7,837 nt of DNA from Colwellia sp. (GTDB taxonomy: Bacteria > Pseudomonadota > Gammaproteobacteria > Enterobacterales > Alteromonadaceae): NCBI GenBank assembly GCA_003521815.1, contig DPHE01000074.1, positions 1-7,837 on the forward strand, given 5' to 3'. Each line of letters opens with the position of its first letter. Position 1 is the first letter of the stretch. Made by a program: the position numbers and the translations under genes. Shown here one piece after another: positions 1 through 6,657 of this stretch. The notes under the pieces were generated by a model. That model saw only the letters and a list, made by a program, of their open reading frames with translations. It was not told where the DNA came from and did no database searches.

Positions 1-1
1 A

Positions 2-934
2 CGTACAAAAGCGGCTCAATTCAGGTTTATTTTTGCTTCAATCGGCTCTTTAGTTGTCGGTGCTTCAGCTAAGCCTTTAGTTGAATTTTTTGGTGGCGGT
101 GATGAATTACTCGGTTTTCGTTTAACGATCATCTTATTTGCTGTTCTTTCAGTGGCTGTTTTTTGGTACTCGTTTGCGGTAACAAGAGAAAGAGTGATGC
201 CTAAGAAGCATAAGTCTAGTATCAAAGAAGATATGTCTTCTTTGCTAGAAAATAAGTCTTGGTTAATTCTTGTAGTCACAGGGATTTTAGTTGTAGTTGG
301 CTTGGTTGCACGTTTTGCATCAATCGCTTATTACACAAAATACTATATGGGTGACGATGGTTCGAATATATTCTTATGGATGGACGAAACAACGCTTATT
401 ATTTCATGTGGCTTGCTAGGACAGTTATTTGGCGCACTTATTACGCCAATGCTGGTAGCTCGCTTTGAGAAGCATAACTTAATGTTTTCTGTTAACTTTT
501 TACATGCAATCCTATTGTTCTTCGCCTTCACTATCTCGCCAGATAATCTTGCATTAACAACGATTGTTCACACATTAGGTATCATTACTTTTGGTATTAC
601 AATTACTTTATTATTCACAATGTATACCGATTGTGTAGAGTACGGTGAGTGGAAAACAGGTAGCAATAGCGCCGGTTTAACCGTGTCAGCTTCTATGTTT
701 TCATTGAAGTTTGGCTCTGCTGTAGGTGGTGCATTACCAGGTTTTATTCTGGCTTATTTTGGCTTTATTGCAAATCAAAGCCAAACGCCTGAGTCAATTG
801 AAGGCATACGTTATATGTTTAACATATTACCAGCAGTTTTCTTTTTGGCAGGTGCCGTATTAATACTTTTCTATAAGATAGACCGTGATCAATTAACGCA
901 AGTTGAAAAGGATTTAGCTAAGCGCCGTACTTAA
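2..934 (+). CDS. GPH-family sugar:cation symporter, C-terminal part (5' truncated by window edge)
   Basis: Inner-membrane secondary transporter of the glycoside-pentoside-hexuronide (MelB-like) family, which imports a sugar with Na+ or H+. The frame is open from base 2 to the TAA at 932-934, giving about 310 residues; the family usually has 450-500, so the first four helices are missing. The fragment starts with RTKAAQFRF, resembling the end of the cytoplasmic loop 4-5, followed by GGGDELLGF between the next two helices, as in MelB. The family signature DCVEYGEWKTG lies at fragment residues 210-220, in the loop before helix 11. Multiple hydrophobic segments (for example around residues 85-105 and 190-208) fit the remaining eight helices. 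The GTG at 152 is an internal codon, not the true start. The adjacent receptor and fructokinase suggest sucrose or another fructose-containing sugar as substrate, but specificity cannot be read from this sequence. Confidence 0.9.
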   Translation, partial: RTKAAQFRFIFASIGSLVVGASAKPLVEFFGGGDELLGFRLTIILFAVLSVAVFWYSFAVTRERVMPKKHKSSIKEDMSSLLENKSWLILVVTGILVVVGLVARFASIAYYTKYYMGDDGSNIFLWMDETTLIISCGLLGQLFGALITPMLVARFEKHNLMFSVNFLHAILLFFAFTISPDNLALTTIVHTLGIITFGITITLLFTMYTDCVEYGEWKTGSNSAGLTVSASMFSLKFGSAVGGALPGFILAYFGFIANQSQTPESIEGIRYMFNILPAVFFLAGAVLILFYKIDRDQLTQVEKDLAKRRT

Positions 935-950
935 TTTAGCGCAGTGTCAT

Positions 951-995
951 TAGCGTAAAGGGCATGGTTTAACATGTATCATGCCCTTTACAACG
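951..995 (+). terminator. Hairpin after the symporter gene, possible weak terminator
   Basis: A perfect 12-bp inverted repeat, GTAAAGGGCATG at 955-966 and CATGCCCTTTAC at 980-991, encloses a 13-nt loop. Four further base pairs (TAGC at 951-954) can form beyond a small bulge. It starts about 20 nt after the symporter stop codon. The run of T is short (three, inside the stem), so it is not a textbook intrinsic terminator. It could terminate weakly, or protect the 3' end of the symporter mRNA. Confidence 0.5.
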
Positions 996-1115
996 CTATA
1001 GTAAATACAACCCAACCCTAAAAAATAAATAACCTTATTTATCAGTTAATTAATAAACGACTTAATTTAACTTTAAAAAACACTTGCAAAATAATGATAT
1101 TAGACAAATAATTAA

Positions 1116-1129
1116 CTTAATCGATTAAG
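1116..1129. promoter_or_regulatory. Candidate LacI-family repressor operator
   Basis: CTTAATCGATTAAG is a perfect 14-bp palindrome with a central CG. It fits the AA-x-CG-x-TT core shared by LacI/GalR-family operators, which include regulators of sucrose and other sugar genes. It lies 66 bp before the receptor start codon, in the only substantial intergenic space among the sugar genes. No LacI-type regulator is encoded in the window, so the binding protein is inferred. Confidence 0.6.
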
Positions 1130-1136
1130 CTTAATG

Positions 1137-1165
1137 TTCATAACATAAGTATCTTTGATTATAAA
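1137..1165 (+). promoter_or_regulatory. Candidate sigma-70 promoter for the receptor gene
   Basis: TTCATA at 1137-1142 (4/6 match to TTGACA) and TATAAA at 1160-1165 (5/6 match to TATAAT) are separated by 17 nt. They would start transcription near 1172, leaving a 5' leader of about 25 nt. The palindromic operator lies just upstream of the -35 box. A run of A/T-rich sequence from about 1019 to 1115 could act as an UP element. The hexamers are imperfect and AT-rich DNA gives many such matches, so this is only the best candidate. Confidence 0.35.
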
Positions 1166-1185
1166 AACATACTATAAAGAAACAT

Positions 1186-1190
1186 GGGGA
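1186..1190 (+). promoter_or_regulatory. Ribosome-binding site that favours the ATG at 1196 over the ATG at 1184
   Basis: GGGGA ends 5 nt before the ATG at 1196. The alternative in-frame ATG at 1184 overlaps this purine run and has only a weak AAAGA upstream. Starting at 1196 gives MKQVTYKK, a standard signal-peptide beginning, without four extra residues. Confidence 0.6.
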
Positions 1191-1195
1191 ATAAA

Positions 1196-3622
1196 ATGAA
1201 ACAAGTCACATATAAGAAATTATTACTAAGCACATTGGCTATGGCTATATGTTCTAACTTGAGTGCGGCAGAAACAGGTAAAACTGAAGAAGAGATAATC
1301 GCAAAAAAAGGCTTAGACTTTGAACGAATCGTCGTAACGGGTGTTTCTGGTAAAGGGACAACTGTGATGGCATCAAGTGTTTCGGTAAGTAGCTTGTCCG
1401 CAGACGAACTTGAAATAGCGACACCTAGAAGTACCGCAGAAGCTTTTAGATCAATTCCGGGTATCCGTGCAGAATCATCTGGTGGTGAAGGTAATGCAAA
1501 CATTGCTGTTCGCGGCCTTCCTGTAGCAGCTGGTGGCGCAAAATTTTTGCAACTTCAAGAAGATGGTTTACCTATTTTACAATTTGGAGACATTGCTTTT
1601 GGTAACGCTGATATATTCCTTAGACTTGACAGTACAGTGGAGTCAATCGAATCTATTCGAGGTGGCTCTTCATCAACCTTAGCGACAAATGCTCCTGGTG
1701 GCATTATTAACATGATTAGCAAAACGGGTAGCTCTGAATCAGGTAGTATCGCTACTACTATTGGCTTAGATTACGATACACTCCGCACAGACTTTGATTT
1801 TGGTGGTGAAATTAATGATACCATGTATTTCCATATGGGTGGTTTTTACCGTCAAGGTGAAGGCCCTAGAAATACAGGTTATACAGGGGACAATGGCGGA
1901 CAAATCAAAGCTAACTTAACCAAAGAATTTGATAAAGGTTATGTCCGTGTTTACTACAAGCATTTGGAAGATAAAACAACGGGTTATTTGCCCATGCCAA
2001 TGTATTCAGATGGTTCATCACTACCCGGTTTTGATTCCCAGGCTGACACAACTCACTCAGCAAATTTCACCTCACTATTAACAACTGATGGTGATGGTAA
2101 CCGTCGTCGTGCAGACATGCGTGATGGTATGAACCCTTCAGTGAACTCTGTAGGTTTAGAAGCGGTATTTGATTTAGGCAATGATTGGTCGATTGAAAAT
2201 AGATTCAGAACATCAAGTACCAAAGGAAGTTTTACCTCTCCATTTCCAGAAAGTATTCAAAGTAGCCAAGTACTTGCTGATAGCATTGCAGGTCCAGGTG
2301 CAACACTAGCTTATGCTGCCGGCCCTCAACAAGGTCAAGCCTATACAGGTGACAACTTAATGCGTATTCATACGTTTGATGTTGAAATGAGTAACCTGGA
2401 CTTTATGGTTAATGATTTAAAGATATTAAAAACATTTGATAATACCAATGTTACTTTCGGTTACTACAAGTCTTTACAAAACATTGAACAATCATGGCTC
2501 TGGAACTCGTATTTATCAGAGGTTAAAGGTGATAACGCATCACTTGTTGATGTAACAGCCGCTGACGGTACAAGCTTCTCTGACAATGGTTTAATTGCAT
2601 ATGGTGTTCCAGCTTGGGGGAATTGTTGTACCAGAAACTACGACCTACAATATGAAGTCTCTGCTCCTTATCTTGCCATTAACTCAACGTTTGATCGCTT
2701 AACCCTTGATGCAAGTGTTCGTTATGATAGCGGCTCAGCAACAGGAACATATGCTGGTGCAGTTCAATCGACAATTGACATGAATAGAGACGGTTTGATT
2801 TCAAAACCTGAAGAAAGTGTGTCTTCAGTAAATAATAGCGCTATGTCTGTCGCTAATTATGATTGGAGTTACACATCTTACTCACTTGGTGCTAACTACA
2901 TTCTAAATGATGACTTAGCTATTTTTGGTAACCTTAGTCACGGTGGCACAACCAATGCTGATCGCTTAGCTTTCGGTAAAATCGCAGCTGATGGTTCCGT
3001 CGCTCCAGAAGATGCTGTTGATGAAGTTGATCAATATGAACTAGGTGTTAAGTATCGACAAGACGGCTTATCTCTATTTGCCACAGCGTTCTTTGCAGAA
3101 ACTCAAGAGCAAAATTTTGAAGCAACCAGCCAAAAATTCTTTGACCGTATATATGAATCACAAGGTATTGAATTAGAGGGTTCTTACTACATTGGTGATT
3201 TTGATATCAGTGGTAACTTAACTTGGACAGATGCAGAAATTACACAAGATGCCTTAAACCCTGGTGCTGTTGGTAATAAACCAAGAAGACAAGCTGACTT
3301 AATATATTCACTCACTGCTCGTTATAACTTCGAAAAAGGTTCGACAGGGCTTAACTTTATTGGCACAACAGAAGCTTACGCTCAAGATGGTGGTGATCAA
3401 AATGCCGCAGACGCGCTTAAGTTTGATGGCTACACCCAAGTAAATGCTTTTGCACAGTATTATTTATCAGATACCTTCAGCATTGCTCTAAATGTTAACA
3501 ACCTGTTTGACGTAGTAGGCATAACTGAAGCTGAAGAAGGTAATATTCCGGCAAATAATATCATCAGAGCAAGAACGATTAATGGTAGAACAACAAGTAT
3601 GACGCTTAAATACGATTTCTAG
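1196..3622 (+). CDS. TonB-dependent outer-membrane receptor, probably for sugar uptake
   Basis: Outer-membrane gated beta-barrel that imports a ligand using energy from TonB-ExbB-ExbD. The 808-residue product starts with a signal peptide: a basic start, a hydrophobic core around residues 9-22, and likely cleavage after LSAA at residue 25. A TonB-box-like segment (FERIVVTG, residues 42-49) leads into the plug domain, roughly 50-178, with the typical IPGIRAESSG, IAVRGLP, IRGGSSS and APGGIINMISKTG blocks. The barrel fills the rest and ends in the aromatic C-terminus KYDF, the usual signal for outer-membrane assembly. There is no SusD-like partner, as expected for proteobacteria. Unusual points are an EF-hand-type loop at residues 528-539 and the only two cysteines of the mature protein sitting together at 477-478. 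It lies between a symporter and a fructokinase, so a fructose-containing oligosaccharide such as sucrose is the likely ligand. A siderophore role is less likely from context. Repression by a LacI-type protein is inferred from the upstream palindrome. Confidence 0.93.
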   Translation: MKQVTYKKLLLSTLAMAICSNLSAAETGKTEEEIIAKKGLDFERIVVTGVSGKGTTVMASSVSVSSLSADELEIATPRSTAEAFRSIPGIRAESSGGEGNANIAVRGLPVAAGGAKFLQLQEDGLPILQFGDIAFGNADIFLRLDSTVESIESIRGGSSSTLATNAPGGIINMISKTGSSESGSIATTIGLDYDTLRTDFDFGGEINDTMYFHMGGFYRQGEGPRNTGYTGDNGGQIKANLTKEFDKGYVRVYYKHLEDKTTGYLPMPMYSDGSSLPGFDSQADTTHSANFTSLLTTDGDGNRRRADMRDGMNPSVNSVGLEAVFDLGNDWSIENRFRTSSTKGSFTSPFPESIQSSQVLADSIAGPGATLAYAAGPQQGQAYTGDNLMRIHTFDVEMSNLDFMVNDLKILKTFDNTNVTFGYYKSLQNIEQSWLWNSYLSEVKGDNASLVDVTAADGTSFSDNGLIAYGVPAWGNCCTRNYDLQYEVSAPYLAINSTFDRLTLDASVRYDSGSATGTYAGAVQSTIDMNRDGLISKPEESVSSVNNSAMSVANYDWSYTSYSLGANYILNDDLAIFGNLSHGGTTNADRLAFGKIAADGSVAPEDAVDEVDQYELGVKYRQDGLSLFATAFFAETQEQNFEATSQKFFDRIYESQGIELEGSYYIGDFDISGNLTWTDAEITQDALNPGAVGNKPRRQADLIYSLTARYNFEKGSTGLNFIGTTEAYAQDGGDQNAADALKFDGYTQVNAFAQYYLSDTFSIALNVNNLFDVVGITEAEEGNIPANNIIRARTINGRTTSMTLKYDF

Positions 3623-3652
3623 TCGTTAAGCAACAATTATACAAGTAACAAC

Positions 3653-3679
3653 AAGCCCATTTTACATGGGCTTTTTTTT
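3653..3679 (+). terminator. Strong intrinsic terminator after the receptor gene
   Basis: A perfect 8-bp stem (AAGCCCAT at 3653-3660, ATGGGCTT at 3666-3673) has a 5-nt loop and runs straight into eight T residues (3672-3679). It starts about 30 nt after the receptor stop codon. Its T run ends one base before the fructokinase Shine-Dalgarno sequence, so it sits inside the fructokinase leader. Confidence 0.9.
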
Positions 3680-3691
3680 CAAGGTGAATCT

Positions 3692-4648
3692 ATGTTTTCT
3701 TTACTCAGTTATGGCGAAGTGTTGGTCGATTTTCTGCCAACGTCAGTCAATGACCCAAGTTATATTCCGTTAGCTGGAGGCGCGCCTGCCAATGTCGCAG
3801 TAGCCTATGCTAAGTTAGGTGGATCAGGATACTTTGCTGGAGGTATTAGCGAAGACAATTTTGGTAACATGCTCATGCAATCGCTAGAAAATGAAGGCGT
3901 TAATACCGATTTCGTTAAAAGAATAGAAGGCGCAAATACCGCATTAGTATTAGTTAGCTTAGACTCTTGTGGTGAGAGAACATTTAATTTCTATCGACAT
4001 AATACTGCCGACATGCAATATGGCATATCTCAAGTTGATAAAATTAACTGGCAAAATATTGGTTTTTTTCACTTTTGTTCAAACACGTTAACTAGCCAGC
4101 CAATGTATAGCGATACACTTTACGCGATAAGAAAGGCTAAAAGAAATAACGTATTAATTAGCTTCGATGTAAATTTACGTCAACAGCTTTGGCAAGATTT
4201 ATCCCTATTGATGTCCCGAGTTGAAGCATGTATCGAAGAAAGCGATGTAGTCAAATTGAGTAAAGACGAAGCCGAATACTTAGCAAAAATAAAGAAGGTT
4301 GATGTCAATGTTTATGTGCAACATTTACTATTACTTGGCGCTAAACTTATTGTCATCACTGATGGTCCAAACCCTGTTCAAGTAACTTGCGCTAGTTTTT
4401 CAATTATGCTTACTGTACCTAAAATATCTCCCGTTGATACTACTGGAGCCGGTGATAGCTTTATTTCAGGTTTTCTATTTTCACTCGCCAAATCTGTGGG
4501 AGATCATGAAAATATAGATTCATTATATGAAATTATTGAGCAACGTGAACACGTTTCTGCGGCGGTGTTATTTGGTGCTAACTGTGGTGCTTTTACCTGT
4601 CAGAAAAAAGGGGCCTTCACGGCATTACCACACTTAACTGATATCTAA
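3692..4648 (+). CDS. scrK: Fructokinase, PfkB (ribokinase-like) family
   Basis: Cytoplasmic sugar kinase that phosphorylates D-fructose to fructose-6-phosphate with ATP. The 318 residues match the usual fructokinase length. The N-terminal substrate signature GGAPANVAVAYAKLGG is at residues 29-44. FDVNLR at 158-163 corresponds to the usual FDPNLR block, with valine for proline. The PfkB signature 2, DTTGAGDSF, begins at residue 249 and its D255 is the expected catalytic base. The ADVVKLS-like segment (SDVVKLSKDEAEYL) and the C-terminal KGAFTALP closely resemble E. coli CscK/ScrK as I remember it, which favours fructokinase over ribokinase or KDG kinase. A good Shine-Dalgarno sequence, AAGGTGA at 3681-3687, precedes the ATG. 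Translation follows a strong terminator, so expression must come from read-through or from a promoter within the receptor gene. The isomerase gene follows after 38 nt and is probably co-transcribed. Confidence 0.92.
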   Translation: MFSLLSYGEVLVDFLPTSVNDPSYIPLAGGAPANVAVAYAKLGGSGYFAGGISEDNFGNMLMQSLENEGVNTDFVKRIEGANTALVLVSLDSCGERTFNFYRHNTADMQYGISQVDKINWQNIGFFHFCSNTLTSQPMYSDTLYAIRKAKRNNVLISFDVNLRQQLWQDLSLLMSRVEACIEESDVVKLSKDEAEYLAKIKKVDVNVYVQHLLLLGAKLIVITDGPNPVQVTCASFSIMLTVPKISPVDTTGAGDSFISGFLFSLAKSVGDHENIDSLYEIIEQREHVSAAVLFGANCGAFTCQKKGAFTALPHLTDI

Positions 4649-4686
4649 TATTCGACATAACTTATTCATACTTACTTAGGATCGAC

Positions 4687-6339
4687 ATGCAATCTAGAGA
4701 AAATCTTAATAGTTGGCAGCAATTAACCAAACATGCACAACTAATGAAAAATCAACATATGAAGGACTTATTCGCCAAAGATAGTCAGCGATTTAGTAAG
4801 TTTTCAATAAAACTGCCTTCTATACTCTTAGATTATTCTAAAAATGCGATCACAGAAGAAACTATTACGCTATTAACCGATCTAGCCAAAGAGTGTGAAG
4901 TAGAAAAATGGCGTGAAAAAATGTTCAGCGGTGAACATATCAACAAAACTGAAGATCGTGCTGTTTTGCATACAGCATTAAGGGATCGTTCTAAAAAACC
5001 ACTTTGGGTAGATGGCAAAAATATTTCAGAAGACATTGAAAAAACACTAGAACAAGTTAAAAAATTTAGTGAGGATATTCGTCAAGGTTTATGGCTAGGA
5101 TATTCGGGCGAGCGTATCACCGATATAGTAAATATTGGCGTTGGTGGTTCTAATTTGGGACCTCAAATGGTGACTGAGGCATTAAAAAGGTTTAGTGATA
5201 ACTGCGTTAACGTCCATTATGTGTCGAATGTTGATGGTACTCAAATAGCTGAAGTACTACGGCCATTAAACCCAGAAAAAGTGCTATTTATTGTGTCGAG
5301 TAAAACATTTACCACGACAGAGACCATGTTAAACGCTAAAACAGCGATAAAGTGGCTAACGGCGTCTTCATTTGATCATTCCGTAATTGAAAAACATTTT
5401 ATCGCCGTTACTGCCAATAAAGAAAACGCTATGAAATATGGCATATCAGCAGCAAACATCTTTGATATGTGGGATTGGGTCGGCGGACGATTTTCATTAT
5501 GGTCTGCTATCGGCCTTCCTATTGCGATCAATCTTGGTTTTGATAATTTCAAAGCGCTATTAGATGGTGCTTATGAAATGGATTGCCATTTTTGTAATAC
5601 ACCAATAGAAAAGAATATTCCGGTAATATTAGCGTTATTAAGCCTATGGAATTGCACTTTTTTAGGTGCGCAATCCCAAGCTATTTTACCTTACGATCAA
5701 TCCTTACACATGCTATCTGCTTATCTGCAACAAGCTGAGATGGAAAGTAATGGTAAATCGGTTAATTGGGATGGTGAAGGGATCACTTATCCAACCGTTC
5801 CGTCAATATGGGGAGAATTAGGTATTAATGGTCAACATGCTTTTTATCAATATTTACATCAAAGTAATAATATTGTTCCGGCCGACTTTATTGGTTCTGT
5901 AGAAAGTGTCACGCCCATTGAAGGGCACCATGAAGCCCTCATGTCTAATTTTTTCGCGCAAACTCAAGCTTTAATGCTAGGTGTTAATGAACAACAAGTT
6001 AGGGACGATTTAATAGCAAAAGGACGTACACCTAGCTACATAGATAAAGTCGCACCACATAAAGTTCACAAAGGGAACCGGCCAACCAATACTTTATTAA
6101 TGAATAAAATTTCGCCATTTACCCTTGGTAGTTTAATTGCTATTTACGAACATAAAATATTTGTTCAAGGCATTATTTTGCAAATATGCTCTTTTGACCA
6201 ATGGGGAGTAGAACTGGGTAAAGGTTTAGCCAGTAGAATTGAAAAAGAGCTTCATAATAACTCTATTACCCTCACTCACGATAGCTCTACCTATAATCTG
6301 ATGATGCATTATGAAGAAGTAAAAAATCGCACCAAATAG
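4687..6339 (+). CDS. pgi: Glucose-6-phosphate isomerase
   Basis: Cytoplasmic enzyme that reversibly interconverts glucose-6-phosphate and fructose-6-phosphate. At 550 residues it matches the bacterial full-length type (E. coli Pgi has 549). Signature 1, DWVGGRFSLWSAIG, starts at residue 263; signature 2, GIILQICSFDQWGVELGK, ends at residue 512. Other conserved blocks include NIGVGGSNLGP, SKTFTTTETM, MESNGKSV, WGELGINGQHAFYQ and GHHEALMSNFFAQ. The catalytic residues align with those known for E. coli: E353 (Glu355), H384 (His386) and K512 (Lys514), so the enzyme should be active. An AGGA at 4678-4681 precedes the ATG by 5 nt. Placement directly after fructokinase suggests it channels fructose-derived fructose-6-P to glucose-6-P, for example for the Entner-Doudoroff route, or serves as the general housekeeping enzyme. 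Only 8 nt separate its stop codon from a mobile element, and no terminator of its own is visible. Confidence 0.97.
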   Translation: MQSRENLNSWQQLTKHAQLMKNQHMKDLFAKDSQRFSKFSIKLPSILLDYSKNAITEETITLLTDLAKECEVEKWREKMFSGEHINKTEDRAVLHTALRDRSKKPLWVDGKNISEDIEKTLEQVKKFSEDIRQGLWLGYSGERITDIVNIGVGGSNLGPQMVTEALKRFSDNCVNVHYVSNVDGTQIAEVLRPLNPEKVLFIVSSKTFTTTETMLNAKTAIKWLTASSFDHSVIEKHFIAVTANKENAMKYGISAANIFDMWDWVGGRFSLWSAIGLPIAINLGFDNFKALLDGAYEMDCHFCNTPIEKNIPVILALLSLWNCTFLGAQSQAILPYDQSLHMLSAYLQQAEMESNGKSVNWDGEGITYPTVPSIWGELGINGQHAFYQYLHQSNNIVPADFIGSVESVTPIEGHHEALMSNFFAQTQALMLGVNEQQVRDDLIAKGRTPSYIDKVAPHKVHKGNRPTNTLLMNKISPFTLGSLIAIYEHKIFVQGIILQICSFDQWGVELGKGLASRIEKELHNNSITLTHDSSTYNLMMHYEEVKNRTK

Positions 6340-6347
6340 AAAAACAT

Positions 6348-6368
6348 CTAGGGTCTGTTGATCTTTCG
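6348..6368 (+). repeat. Left terminal inverted repeat of the MITE-like element
   Basis: This 21-bp end, CTA followed by GGGTCTGTTGATCTTTCG, is the exact reverse complement of 6597-6617. Similarity between the two ends stops at this point: the left continues with CGGTTAAA and the right with AGATTATT when read inward. Confidence 0.9.
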
Positions 6369-6518
6369 CGGTTAAATTTCGTTCGAGATAAAAGCGTTTT
6401 AATCGCGTCGGATAGTATGCAGCCTAGTCACTCTAAGCAAATACTACTCAACAAAGAGTAAAACGTTTTTAGCCGAAACCTTCGGACAGCGTTTGTTGGC
6501 TATTTTTACAGCGTTATC

Positions 6519-6552
6519 GCCTTTTTATGTGGAATAACCACATTACAAAGGC
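6519..6552 (+). repeat. Internal two-part hairpin of the MITE-like element
   Basis: GCCTTT (6519-6524) pairs with AAAGGC (6547-6552), and inside it ATGTGG (6527-6532) pairs with CCACAT (6538-6543) around an AATAA loop. A small internal loop (TT against TAC) separates the stems. A competing hairpin, AAGGC/GCCTT, is possible at 6548-6560. These may give transcription stop or RNA structure downstream of pgi. Confidence 0.6.
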
Positions 6553-6596
6553 TCTGCCTTGTATAAATACCCAACAAACAGCTGTAAAAATAATCT

Positions 6597-6617
6597 CGAA
6601 AGATCAACAGACCCTAG
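6597..6617 (-). repeat. Right terminal inverted repeat of the MITE-like element
   Basis: Exact reverse complement of 6348-6368, ending in CAGACCCTAG. The following bases (TATTACC) belong to the leader of the phosphatase gene. Confidence 0.9.
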
Positions 6618-6657
6618 TATTACCCAAAACAGTTTTTGCTTTAGATACAGAAGTCTT

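Larger units (their letters stand above)
6348..6617. mobile_element. MITE-like non-autonomous element, about 270 bp
   Basis: The segment is bounded by 21-bp perfect inverted repeats and encodes no protein of useful length. Each end reads GGGTCTGTTGATCTTTCG inward, preceded by CTA. The flanks allow either a TA duplication outside a GGGTCTG end, or a CTAG duplication outside a GGTCTG end; both are palindromic, so the exact border is ambiguous by 2-4 bases. TA target sites fit the IS630/Tc1 family and the TA/CTAG-targeting part of the IS5 family, but I cannot assign the parent. It sits 8 nt after pgi and 40 nt before the phosphatase start, and may end pgi transcription through its internal hairpins. 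I associate this sequence type with Alteromonadales genomes from memory only. Confidence 0.75.

Noticed and set aside
152..154. GTG as the start of a short 260-residue transporter.
   Set aside because: The frame is open upstream to the window edge and the upstream residues match the MelB-like family, so it is an internal valine codon.
1081..1115. TTGCAA at 1084-1089 as a -35 box for a promoter overlapping the LacI-type palindrome.
   Set aside because: No acceptable -10 hexamer lies 16-18 nt downstream; TAATTA is 19 nt away and matches poorly.
1159..1503. Long open frame on the minus strand opposite the start of the receptor gene.
   Set aside because: It is antisense to a clearly conserved signal peptide and plug domain, and its own translation shows no family features.
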